This document shows, piece by piece, positions 54,422 through 62,852 of a stretch of DNA of 64,000 nucleotides (within the stretch, counting starts at the first letter, position 1; the number at the start of each line of letters is the position of its first letter). The position numbers were made by a program, and so were the translations under genes. Where the stretch lies: positions 84,611,049-84,675,048 of the forward strand of contig CM068832.1 in assembly GCA_028554795.2 (NCBI GenBank), in the 5' to 3' direction. The notes under the pieces are model-generated. The model had not been told where the DNA came from. It searched no databases and was given only the letters and a program-made list of their open reading frames with translations. Origin of the DNA: Sinohyriopsis cumingii. Taxonomy: Eukaryota; Mollusca; Bivalvia; Unionida; Unionidae.

Positions 54422-54450
54422 GCGCGGACGTGAAGGAAAACATCCCTCTA
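54422..54450 (-). promoter_or_regulatory. Accessory promoter motif, copy 4
   Basis: GGATGTTTTCCTTCACGTCC on the minus strand, followed by GCGCTTTGACTTTAAG with a weak TATA-like TTTAAG, about 70 nt before accessory gene 3. Confidence 0.78.
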
Positions 54451-54539
54451 CGGTTTTCGAGCCGCAACGTTCAATGAGTGTCATGAGAGGGATAGTAAGA
54501 AGTCAAAGAGCATAAATCAACATTCTTATAGCCAAACAA

Positions 54540-54700
54540 ACCACAAAGGCATTTTTTTCAAAACACAACATTTTTTATTCAAAATCACTTAATATTAACC
54601 AACAACTCTAACATTTTTTTAACAATAATCCAACAATATAACATCAAACATTTTTTTCAAATCTCAAACATTTTTTTTCAATTTACACTCTACTTTAAAC
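54540..54700. repeat. Imperfect AACATTTTTTTCAA-type repeats
   Basis: About six imperfect short units rich in T-runs in the 3' UTR region of the capsid block; a polyadenylation signal for that block lies inside. Confidence 0.7.
54574..54579 (-). terminator. AATAAA polyadenylation signal for the capsid block
   Basis: AATAAA on the minus strand, about 240 nt after the last gene of the packed block (54817-55299). Confidence 0.55.
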
Positions 54701-54816
54701 AGGGTTGGCAAAGTTGTGAATGAAATTGTGATTTCCACTGTTGCAAGTCATTGAGTCATGGATGGACACTACGTTTCCTAGCTGAAGACAACAAAATAAG
54801 CATACTAGTCACAAAA

Positions 54817-55299
54817 TCAACGATTTACTTTCTCATCGTTTCTAGAAAAATCACGATCAAAATAAGTCACTAAATGTTCTTTTGCTGATAATAAGTGATC
54901 AATTTCGATCTCGACTTTCTCTTTGAATTTGTCAATGAGGGCTTTGATGTAATGGATGTCTCGAGTCGTTAATGGAGGACAGAAATGTTCACGCAAGTCT
55001 TTATACCACCAACGTAACACGTCTTTTTTAAACAGACTCCAAGCTTCGTCCAGATATTCGTTGAATTTTTCTTCTTGACTGATGTTTTGACATCCATAGT
55101 AATCATGCTTCATCCATATCGTAATTGTGTCTGCCAGGTATGTAGCACAGTAGGAGACCAATTGCTGTTCTTGTTCTGGACATCTCGACTTGATCACGAT
55201 GTCCTTTTCGTCTTTGTGTTGGGATTCTCCTTCCACGGTCTCCTCACATTCCATCTTCAAAGCTTCTCCACTAGGTAAAGAGGGAGAACAGTTTTCCAT
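54817..55299 (-). CDS. Unknown protein after MCP, 160 aa
   Basis: Intact. Starts at ATG 55299, six bases after the MCP stop. Acidic N terminus, then a helical body rich in Trp, Tyr, Asp and Lys (LADTITIWMKHDYYGCQ, WSLFKKDVLRWWYKDLREHF, IKALIDKFKEKVEIEIDHLL). No motif I can name. As the last gene of the late block it may be a virion or assembly protein. No catalytic His-Cys pattern that would make it the missing protease. Confidence 0.75.
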   Translation of the reverse strand: MENCSPSLPSGEALKMECEETVEGESQHKDEKDIVIKSRCPEQEQQLVSYCATYLADTITIWMKHDYYGCQNISQEEKFNEYLDEAWSLFKKDVLRWWYKDLREHFCPPLTTRDIHYIKALIDKFKEKVEIEIDHLLSAKEHLVTYFDRDFSRNDEKVNR

Positions 55300-55304
55300 A
55301 GCTT

Positions 55305-56612
55305 CTAATAGTCTAGAATGACTTCTCTCAAACTGTTGATTTCTATCGTATTATCGAATTCTGCATACAGGATGACGTTCACTGTCTCTTTCAGTGGTTC
55401 TGTAAACTGAAGTTCCACACGAATCTGGCCGGATTTTATAGGGTGAAAATATCCCTCGTCGCTGCCTTGGTCTGGAGTGAAATCAAATGCCCACAAAGCA
55501 TAACCTCCTGCATAATCCTCGTACGTAATGCCGTGACTGGTGTTGGTCCCTAACTGTCCGGTGGCTTCGTACAGGGACAAGTACGATCTCAAGTAATTCA
55601 TCTTTGTGGGATCAAAGTCAGGTTCGAAAGGTCGGGTACACAAGGTCTTGCCGTCGCGACTGACTTCGATTTTCTTCACGTTGAAGTGATGAAAGTTGAA
55701 AGGATTTTTAGTGAAGGCTCCGTTGAAGGCTTTATTCTCGACCATACCAAGGATTAAACGCTTGGGTAACTGTCCTTGAAATAGATGATCTTCGATCATG
55801 GATTGATGGTTAGCGGGAATGGTGAACGTTTTCACTTCCACGCGTCGTATGGGATACTTGGCGGTCGTTCTGCTCAACGTTTGACTGATGTCGTTTCCCA
55901 CTTTAGGTAACACTTCCACGCGTCGTACGTAGAGTTTGGCCTCCTCGATTTGGCTTTTGGGATTGCCAGCAGCAGTATCAGCCAACAAATGGAAAGCGGC
56001 ACTGCTACGATTCAGTCTCAAGCGAACATTTACCCCGTTCAGCAAATATTTCTCTTGCAACCACATGTCCAAATGCAAACGATCCATCAGTTCTAAACTC
56101 TTCTTATTTAAGATTTTGCTTCGTCTTTCCACAAAGCCGTCATTGTCTTTATCTATTTCGTCAAACTCCTTCGCTTCGTCAGGTTCCCATAGCACACACG
56201 CATTGAGATGAGTATTCTTGGCATCTATTCCGTACGTCAAGAGATTTTCCAGGTAGGCACGATAAGGGTAAGTATCCATGCTGCTGCTGACCAGTTTGTT
56301 ATTCAAGTACAAGTCCACTGAGCTGAACAAGGAATGCATGAAATTGTTGACGGGAGCCATATTCTCAGTGTCTTCTACTCCACCATCATCCTTATCTAGA
56401 ACTTTGACTTTCAGGTACAAGTAACTGCTATTCAGATCGATGTAATCTTCGGGCTGTCCTTTGATTTCAAACTCGATAGGAGCGGAATCGGTCAATGAGG
56501 AGACGGGGTGAAATTCCACCCATTGGGATTCTTGCATGGTCATCATGGTGGGGGGCATGGCAAACAGATCCAGTTCCGACTTGGAACAGGCGCATGACTC
56601 TCGGTGCATCAT
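55305..56612 (-). CDS. Major capsid protein (F54H12.2-like, double jelly-roll), 435 aa
   Basis: Intact. The first ATG is 56612, giving MMHRESCACSKSELDLFAMP; an upstream TTG-extended frame is not needed. It contains SQWVEFHPVSSLTDSAPIEF, EDYIDLNSSYLYLKVKVL, FMHSLFSSVDLYLNNKLVSS and DTYPYRAYLENLLTYG, the hallmarks of the family widely labelled 'F54H12.2-like' in invertebrate genomes, which I take as the Polinton/adintovirus double jelly-roll capsid protein. It forms the trimeric capsomers of an icosahedral particle. An intact MCP in an otherwise damaged copy suggests recent activity. Confidence 0.93.
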   Translation of the reverse strand: MMHRESCACSKSELDLFAMPPTMMTMQESQWVEFHPVSSLTDSAPIEFEIKGQPEDYIDLNSSYLYLKVKVLDKDDGGVEDTENMAPVNNFMHSLFSSVDLYLNNKLVSSSMDTYPYRAYLENLLTYGIDAKNTHLNACVLWEPDEAKEFDEIDKDNDGFVERRSKILNKKSLELMDRLHLDMWLQEKYLLNGVNVRLRLNRSSAAFHLLADTAAGNPKSQIEEAKLYVRRVEVLPKVGNDISQTLSRTTAKYPIRRVEVKTFTIPANHQSMIEDHLFQGQLPKRLILGMVENKAFNGAFTKNPFNFHHFNVKKIEVSRDGKTLCTRPFEPDFDPTKMNYLRSYLSLYEATGQLGTNTSHGITYEDYAGGYALWAFDFTPDQGSDEGYFHPIKSGQIRVELQFTEPLKETVNVILYAEFDNTIEINSLREVILDY

Positions 56613-56632
56613 TTTTTTGTTGTTGCTGTTTC

Positions 56633-57058
56633 TCAATAATCGAAAACGTCTAAGTCTCGAACGGTTCTTCTTTTCTTGGTCTTTCTAACTTTAGACGTGT
56701 GAAGTCTGGTAAAAGGGTGTTTTCTTCGTCGTCTCTTTCTGCCTTGTCCTTGCTGAATGCCTGACTCGGTAGCGTGCAGGGCATTTATAGGTGTGTCTCG
56801 TTGGCCCAAAAGGTCTTTACCCGTTTGTAGCAAGACATTTTTGCCTGCCCTTATGAAGGCTTCTTTGGGGTTTTGTTTGTCGATGATGAGATTTTGGAGA
56901 AATTCTTTGCCTTGCGTCAGTGCCGCATCTTTCAAGGCGTGCAATCCGCGTGTCACCATCGGTTTCAACACCGGAGCCACCGAACGAAAGGCCGATTTCA
57001 ACATATCTCCTAAACCGTGTCCTCGCTGTCGAGCAACCCCTCGGTACACTGGATACAT
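56633..57058 (-). CDS. Core/minor capsid protein (adenovirus pX/pVI-like), 141 aa
   Basis: Intact. MYPVYRGVARQRGHGLGD at the start is followed by an amphipathic region (MLKSAFRSVAPVLKPMVTRG), a helical middle and a very basic C terminus (GRKRRRRKHPFTRLH, RKTKKRR). The RQRGHGLG-type start followed by a 'F-R-VAP-LKP' helix is typical of small capsid-linked proteins in Polintons and adintoviruses, likely DNA-binding or membrane-active and often protease-processed. It lies between penton (3 nt gap) and MCP (20 nt gap). Confidence 0.82.
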   Translation of the reverse strand: MYPVYRGVARQRGHGLGDMLKSAFRSVAPVLKPMVTRGLHALKDAALTQGKEFLQNLIIDKQNPKEAFIRAGKNVLLQTGKDLLGQRDTPINALHATESGIQQGQGRKRRRRKHPFTRLHTSKVRKTKKRRTVRDLDVFDY

Positions 57059-57061
57059 GAC

Positions 57062-58024
57062 TTACGAATCGTGAGAGAACCGTTTTCGAAAATGGAGTTT
57101 CACCGTGACTTTTCCTTTGGTGACTGGAATATTTTGTCCCAAATCTCCTTTTATAGCAATGTTGACCGTGTCCAAATACGACTTGCTGACAGGCAAATAA
57201 TGAGGATGTACAAATTCGCGGTGGACGTGGTAAGTGTTTCCACCTTCCTCGTCAGTGGCCGTGGCAGAATTTACTTTGAAAGGAATGACACGCAGTAACG
57301 GCACGGAGGTGTGTCCCACCACGTTGTACTCCACCACATCGGAGTACACAAAGATCAAATTCAGTCCCTGGTTCAGTTCTACCGGGAAAAGAAAATACCT
57401 TGCAAAATGCCCGTTGTTGTCAATCTCTGCTTTCTCTATCTTTTTGGTCTTTTCGTCCGTGACCAAATTGAGGTCTCCACCCAAAATGTCATACAATTCA
57501 GGGCAAAATTTAATACGTATACTTTTTTCCTCACTTTCAAATTTGATGAGGAGACGGTGAGACAGTTTGTGGTACTCAATGGTGACACGTTTTCTTAGTC
57601 CGGTCAGAACTTTGTCAAATGTTGCATAGAATTTGTCAGCGATGGCCTCCACCAGATGTTGACCACTAAAATAATGGCCTGAGTTAATTTTAAAGTGATA
57701 AACGTAAAAAGGAGGACAAGTGCCACTGCTGCTGCGGGGTAATGGGTCCTTCGCAAGAAATGATCTATGTTGAGGAGTGTTCGTCATGGTTTGCTGTACT
57801 GTTGGGTCCAGAATTTCGACGTCAAAAGTGTTTTGAGTTTCAGTGATGTTTTTGATTTGTGTTGGGTGAATCATTTCTACCAAAGCCACTTCTCAATGGG
57901 CTTCGTGATCTAAGGGGATGGCCTGAGGTAATTTGGCCGTGTAACAGCACAACGTGTTGTGGGGAAACACCTCCATGGAACTGTCACTGGGTAAGGTTAA
58001 GTAAAATTGGTTTTGGTGACTCAT
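57062..58024 (-). pseudogene. Penton (minor capsid) protein, one nonsense codon
   Basis: Starts at ATG 58024, overlapping the upstream TGA as ATGA. The N terminus QFYLTLPSDSSMEVFPHNTL is the conserved lead of the single jelly-roll penton of Polinton/adintovirus elements. An in-frame TGA at 57893-57895 falls where the family has a Trp; beyond it 275 codons are open, with LIFVYSDVVEYNVVGHTSVP and VTKGKVTVKLHFRKRF near the end. Apart from this one stop the gene is whole (about 320 codons). It normally occupies capsid five-fold vertices. Confidence 0.85.
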
Positions 58025-58431
58025 AATTCCAGAGTTCTGTGGCTGTCCGAGGGGTTACTGGACGTCAGAGGCGTGTCTCCGCTCAAAATGGGGTTCTGGT
58101 TGTGGTTGGAGTGGTGACTGGCACTGGCACTGGACAAAAGGTTCCCGTGATTCCCGTTGGAAGAGAATTTCATGGAGAGATTGGGAAGCAGGTAACCGAT
58201 GCAACTGCTCAATAAAATGGTCCACAATTGTTTGTCTCCTTGTTGCAAACTCAAATTGGCAATGGCTGCCCCGATGACACAATACACCACGAAGATTTGG
58301 CAGAAAAAGACGATTTGCGTTTTAGGCACACGTTCTCCGCACCACACCCACAAGGGTTGTTTTTGTAAATCTTGCAGAGAAGAACTAGGTGAAGGAGTGG
58401 TCGACGTAGCTGCGTCTGTGTGAAAGGGCAT
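58021..58431 (-). CDS. Small membrane protein, 136 aa
   Basis: Intact. ATG 58431 lies five bases beyond the integrase stop. Two hydrophobic spans: VFFCQIFVVYCVIGAAIANL, preceded by CGERVPKTQI, and LWTILLSSCIGYLLPNLSMK. The Ser/Asn-rich C-terminal tail is probably external or disordered. VPKTQIVFFCQ and LLSSCIGYLLPN are motifs I recognise from small membrane proteins next to Polinton MCP genes. Role unknown; possibly virion membrane or lysis. Confidence 0.78.
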   Translation of the reverse strand: MPFHTDAATSTTPSPSSSLQDLQKQPLWVWCGERVPKTQIVFFCQIFVVYCVIGAAIANLSLQQGDKQLWTILLSSCIGYLLPNLSMKFSSNGNHGNLLSSASASHHSNHNQNPILSGDTPLTSSNPSDSHRTLEL

Positions 58432-58436
58432 GATGG

Positions 58437-59547
58437 TCACTTCTTTATATAGTCGATGACTTGCGAAGCGTCGATCCAAGAATCAAAACTGGGTGGATAT
58501 CCTTTCCAACGTACTTGGACTTCTTTGACACGTCGTTTGCCCACTTTACGGGTTCTGCGTTCGAGAATGCTTTCGATGTCGTACACGTCGTCTTCGTTTT
58601 TGGTCACACGTTGTAACTCGGGCAAATAAAACGTTCCTTTGAGCACTTCTCCGTTCATGTCTTCCAATTTATAGACGGCAGGATGACGGCCATGCACTCG
58701 TCCAGTGACACGAAACAATTCGGTTGTCCAGTTAGGTAAGTAACCTTTGTCGAAAGTGCGTTTGGTTTTGCCAATGCGCACCCAATCTCCTACGGCCAAC
58801 TCTCCACTTTTTTTGGGGACAGCCCTCGTCGGGGACGTACCAAACAGGCGCTCAAACACCAACACTTCGTTCTCGGGAGTCACGTCTTGCGGGGCACGTC
58901 CGATGCTTCGATGGTAAGATTGGTTGTACGCTTGCACCAGGTGTGGTAAGATGTCGATGTACTTCAGAGTGTGGTGATGCGTAAAATATTTCCACATGCG
59001 TTCTTTCAAAGTGCGTTGAAAACGTTCCACGATGCTGGCTTTGGTTTCGGGATTCTCGGTGGTAAAAAAAATGAATGTCACGTTTCTTTAATTCTTTTTG
59101 GAAAGCGTGGTTCAGAAATTCGGTGCCTTTGTCCGTTTGCCATCGAAGAGGGTGACGGCCACTTTGTTTCAACACTCGTTGCAGGGCTCGCACTAACTCG
59201 CTGCTCGATTTGGAAGTCAAGGGCACGACCCAGGCAAATTTGGAAAAGACGTCGATGACACAAAACAAATATTTGTAGCCACGATTGTAGCTGGCCAAAT
59301 GAGAGACATCGGCTAAATCGGCTTGCCATTGATGATCGATGCCTTCCACTCGGGTGCGACTTCTGGCAAACTTGCGTCGAATGGGTTTGTGTAAAGTGTA
59401 GGTAGCTTGTTCTTGTAACCATCGTTGCACTTGAGGTAAACGGAGACTTTTCAATCGAGTTTTGGCAGCACGATACAATTTTTGAACTCCTGCGTAACCT
59501 GCAGGATGAGAGGGATCGTAGTAAATGCTGACTAAGACTTTTTCCAA
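58437..59547 (-). pseudogene. Retroviral-type integrase with chromodomain (c-integrase), frameshifted
   Basis: Inserts Polinton DNA with 6 bp target duplications. Order: N-terminal helical region (YDPSHPAGYAGVQKLYRA), DDE core with Asp in QWQADLADV, Asp in WQTDKGTEF and Glu in KASIVERFQRTL, an SH3-like region (VGDWVRIGK), and a C-terminal chromodomain (YDIESILERR ... VRWKGYPPSFDSW). A one-base change in an eight-base homopolymer at about 59,067-59,074 separates the second Asp and the Glu into different frames. The start lacks ATG (TTG at 59547 where a Met would be expected). All three catalytic residues survive. Confidence 0.93.
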
Positions 59548-59565
59548 TTTTTTTTTGTTTGTGTG

Positions 59566-60189
59566 TTAATAAGACACCCACTCTTGGAGGATGCTACTCT
59601 TTTTCTTTTGGGGTACTTTCTTGGATTGCAATGCTTTGCGTGTGCGACCGGCAATAGGTGTTGAAGAGGAGGAAGTCTGAGCGGGGGATATCGGTTCTTG
59701 TTTCACTTCTGTCTTCACTTTCTTGTTCTCTTGTGATGAAGAAGGGGTGGCCATCATCTTTTTAATCCATCCAATTCTGGAGGTAGGTGGTGTTGTTAAC
59801 TTGCGTACTTTTTCTGGTGGAGTTTGAAACCCTTCTTCTTCTTCTCCTTTTTCTGTCTTGGTCACTGGTAGTGGTGGTACTGATACTGGTACTGGTGATG
59901 GTGCTGGACTTTTCATCAAGGTCTTAAAATCTTTCAGAGTGGGTAGAGCTGTTTCGTCTAAAGCTTTCTGGTGAAAGAGTTGCAGTCGTTGCAAGAGTTG
60001 ACCGTACTTTTGCGATTTTTATGTTTTGGACAAATCTTGGCGATCCATTAAGGACTGCAATTCGTGTTGTAACTGGGACATCTCGCTCAAATGGGGATTG
60101 GGAGGTAAATGCGGGGTGCGTTGTTCTTGCCACCGATGGTATTCCATCCATCGTTTGTAAGGCACTAAAGCTAGTTTTCGTCCTTCCAT
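59566..60189 (-). pseudogene. Proline/serine-rich basic protein, one nonsense codon
   Basis: Starts at ATG 60189 (MEGRKLALVPYKRWMEYHRW). After about 55 codons an in-frame TAA at about 60,020 interrupts it; the same frame then runs to 59566. It has a short helical region (QLLQRLQLFHQKALDETALP), Pro/Ser/Lys-rich disorder with SPAPSPVPVSVPPLPV, and the C-terminal EWVSY. The 'KLALVP' start and 'W-(V/L)-(S/T)-Y' end are seen in small Polinton proteins of unknown function. The TATA-like GATAAAAAGG at 60234-60243 may serve it. Confidence 0.65.
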
Positions 60190-60238
60190 GGGGTTGTCAG
60201 GGGTCGATTCTGAGATCTTGGGACTTCCGAGGGCCTTT

Positions 60239-60553
60239 TTATCTTGCTCCCACCAGTCCTCCCAACATGGTTCCCAAGACTCCTTTCAGTAAGGGACCTA
60301 ACAAGAGGGGTAAAATGCCTCCACGTTGGACCAATATCTTCTTCTTTTGACGAATGGGAATTTTCTTTTGAACCATTTGGCGAAGAACGTGACGATGTTT
60401 ACCTAAGCATTGTTTCTGGTGTTTGGACAAAGGGATCGTGCCTTTCAAGACGTTCAAACGGCATTCGCACACGGTATCGATGACCTCTTTGGAGGCCGAT
60501 TGAATGAGTTTTTTTCGTAGGGGTGGAGAAGCTTTGCACAGGACAGATAACAT
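60239..60553 (-). CDS. Small basic protein with hydrophobic Gly/Leu C terminus, 104 aa
   Basis: Intact. The body is helical and basic (ASPPLRKKLIQSASKEVIDT, LNVLKGTIPLSKHQKQCLGK), ending in LVQRGGILPLLLGPLLKG and a Gly/Leu-rich tail. The QRGG-ILP hydrophobic end is a recurrent signature of Polinton/adintovirus pX-like, membrane-active or minor capsid proteins. It starts at ATG 60553. Confidence 0.75.
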   Translation of the reverse strand: MLSVLCKASPPLRKKLIQSASKEVIDTVCECRLNVLKGTIPLSKHQKQCLGKHRHVLRQMVQKKIPIRQKKKILVQRGGILPLLLGPLLKGVLGTMLGGLVGAR

Positions 60554-60677
60554 GTCCCCATGTTTAACTAAACGAGGAGGCAGACCTTTTCTTTTCTTTC
60601 CTTGGGGCTGTTTAGAAGAGGGATGTTTTCTGGAGGGTGATATCTTTGAGTCTTCAGCACCAAAAACACTGATACCC

Positions 60678-61601
60678 CTACTTGGTCACAGACCTTTTGT
60701 ATACTGGAACGCGTCGCCACTGATTGTCTTTACGTCGTATCAGTTTGAGGACAGGCATGACACGTCGTGCAGGGGTACGTAACGGACTAAATCGAGCCAG
60801 TTCTTGCTTGGACAAACCCAGTAAACTTTGTAACATGCCCGATCTTTCTTGGACTTTGATTTTGGGAGAAGGTACTTTGTGAGCAGCAGCCACTGCCACT
60901 AAATTGGAGGGTCCTGCCACTGGGGAAGTTCTTTTTGGGGTCATCAACGGAGATGTTCTTGGTGTGATCAACGTCTCCAAGTACTCTTCAGTTCTTGGTG
61001 TCATCAACGGAGAAGTGGATGAACGTGAGGCTGCCGGAGACGCAGTCACCGCCGTGGCAGGTCGTGGTTTGCGAGTGTAAAGTTGCGTCCTGGCCGAAGA
61101 AGTGCCTCTCTTGCGACTAGTTTTCTTCTGTGGACTTTTCTTTTTCTGGGGGCTTCTTTTCTTTTTCCGGGGTGGTGGTGTCTGGTAAGGGGAGGGTCCC
61201 GCCACTGGAGAAGTTCTCCTTGGGGACCTGGTCTTTTTCTTCGTCTTGGAGCTTCGATTGACTTTTTTCTTGGGGAGAATTTGGGGGCATTAGGATCCCG
61301 TCTTAAGAGAGAGCGAATGATGACCCCTCCTAGAGTACCGCTTCCTCCAGGTTTCAAAATGATTTGTTTTTTGGTTTGAGTGTCGATGCGGGGATCGGCC
61401 AGTTGGACCAAAGCGACTTTGTTTCGATCAAAAAAGAGTTTGGTTTGATGAGGAATCTAAATGATCCCTTGGAGTAATTCACGTGCCGTCACCGTGAACC
61501 ATCGTAAGACTTCTTTGAGACTAGCTTCTAAGACACGAGCTCGTATTTGTGGATTTTTTTCTCGACTGATGCCATACAAGGCACGAATCAAGGGACGTCA
61601 T
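60678..61601 (-). pseudogene. Basic proline-rich protein with conserved N domain, several lesions
   Basis: Behind a TATA box, the region from ATG 61601 reads, in a shifted frame, PLIRALYGISREKNPQIRAR and LKEVLRWFTVTARELLQG, then after TAG (61457-61459) ALVQLADPRIDTQTKKQIIL and GGSGTLGGVIIRSLLRR. A frameshift near 61,265 leads into a long Lys/Arg/Pro/Thr-rich tail (KKKRSPQKKKSPQKKTSRKR, TSPLMTPRT repeats) ending VYKRSVTK. The N-terminal part looks like a conserved adintovirus domain of unknown role; the tail resembles a DNA-binding core protein. At least three lesions. Confidence 0.65.
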
Positions 61602-61637
61602 GTTCAAAATGTGTGAGACAGACGAAAAGGGTCTGAG

Positions 61638-61646
61638 GTTTTTATA
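61638..61646 (-). promoter_or_regulatory. TATA box for the basic protein gene
   Basis: TATAAAAAC on the minus strand, about 40 nt before ATG 61601 and just after the ATPase stop. Confidence 0.6.
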
Positions 61647-61667
61647 GATTTTTTTTGTGGAGTGAAA

Positions 61668-62387
61668 TTAAGTCGAGGACGGAGACGTGTACAGGACAGG
61701 CCCTCCGTCTTGGTCCCAGTGGTGAAACAAGTGGGTACGAAATCGCAAATCCTCGGGGGTCGTAGGTTTCAAATCGACGAGTAAATACCCGTGTGGAGTT
61801 TGATTGGCATCGTCGTACGCCTGAGTCAGCCAAGGCGTTCCTAACTGTTTGGCTAAGACTTGCACTTGCGATTTATCTCGAGGTCTTTTAAACAAGACCA
61901 CGTAATGTGCATTGAGACTGATGGTGCGATGGGCTTTACTTTGTTAAAACAAATTTTGGGTGATGTAAACGACACTGGCATTACGGTGATGCCCTTTGCG
62001 CGTGAACCACATTTTAATTTCTTCTTCGTCTTCTCCGTCAAAAATGACCAAATGGGTTTGACGGGAGTCAGAGACGATGTCGTCGTCTTCTTTAGGAATG
62101 CCTTCCACAAACACGATGGAATCGCCTTGACTTTCTCGCCAGAGGCTGTACGCCGATTGCCACTCTTTGTAACACCACACGATCCGCTGAGGAGGTCGAT
62201 CGACCAAATGATGTTTATGTTCGATCAAACGTTTGACGAATTCGGTTTTGCCTGAACCGCTAGGTCCAGCAATGAGCATGTTAAAGGGATGGCGAAGATA
62301 CAAAGCCTCCCAACTGGCACGATCTAAGTGTTCGTCGATGACTTTGACAGTAGAGGAAGAGGGAGCAGAGACAGCAGAGGTAACCAT
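61668..62387 (-). pseudogene. FtsK/HerA-type DNA packaging ATPase, one nonsense codon
   Basis: Pumps the genome into capsids. Walker A is GPSGSGKT (about residues 42-49), Walker B region is THLVIFDGEDEEE, and the sensor-like RNASVVYITQNLF follows. TAA at 61944-61946 interrupts the frame; the same frame then continues with SKAHRTISLNAHYVVLFKRP and RDKSQVQVLAKQLGTPWL, the conserved C-terminal half. A single stop is the only damage over 239 codons. It starts at ATG 62387 with TATATAAA 50 nt upstream, and is the first gene of the packed leftward block. Confidence 0.92.
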
Positions 62388-62432
62388 AGTGTCTGGAATG
62401 TCACTTGTGACACGAAAACAAACAAGACGGGA

Positions 62433-62442
62433 GTTTATATAC
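62433..62442 (-). promoter_or_regulatory. TATA box heading the ATPase-to-capsid block
   Basis: GTATATAAAC on the minus strand, about 50 nt before the ATPase ATG. Confidence 0.7.
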
Positions 62443-62457
62443 TTTTTTCAGAACACG

Positions 62458-62463
62458 TTTATT
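62458..62463 (-). terminator. AATAAA polyadenylation signal for the PolB/cargo unit
   Basis: AATAAA on the minus strand between the cargo remnant and the ATPase TATA box, marking the boundary of the two transcription units. Confidence 0.55.
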
Positions 62464-62655
62464 GAATGTTTCAAACATGAATACGAAAGACGAAAAAAAT
62501 ACATAAAAGCCAAAGGCTTAAGTACAAGGATAAAAGGCACATGATAACCATTAATGTGGAATAAACACAAGTGTCTGTACAACATGTTTTGGGTAATGTT
62601 CTGACCAGTTCTATAAGGGGGTAAGGTCACACAAGTGTCCTCCCGAAAGGGTCTT

Positions 62656-62820
62656 TCAGGCCTGTCCACGACAGTCCTGTCCTGGGTGACGGGTTCTTCT
62701 GGCACCGTCACTAACACAGGTTGAAAAGTCGCAAGGCTCACAATCGCATTCCACTTCAGAAGCCCCACACTTGAATTGTGCCTGTCTAAACTTGTTTTGT
62801 GTTTCTCTGAAAGTATTCAT
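62656..62820 (-). CDS. Remnant of BIR gene 1 lacking the BIR domain, 54 aa
   Basis: Starts at ATG 62820, preceded by about 50 bp nearly identical to the BIR gene 1 leader of element A. It shares the MNT start and the ECDCEPCD word with that protein, then ends after 54 codons without any BIR zinc ligands. BIR gene 2 is absent as well. It may be an eroded gene or a minimal Cys-rich product; I favour erosion. Confidence 0.55.
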   Translation of the reverse strand: MNTFRETQNKFRQAQFKCGASEVECDCEPCDFSTCVSDGARRTRHPGQDCRGQA

Positions 62821-62852
62821 CTTGTTCGCTCGGTCTTGGTAGTCACAATGAA

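Noticed and set aside
59078-59581. Separate 167-codon gene overlapping the integrase
   Set aside because: It is a shifted frame of the integrase region with no conserved motif. The integrase motifs lie in the other two frames.
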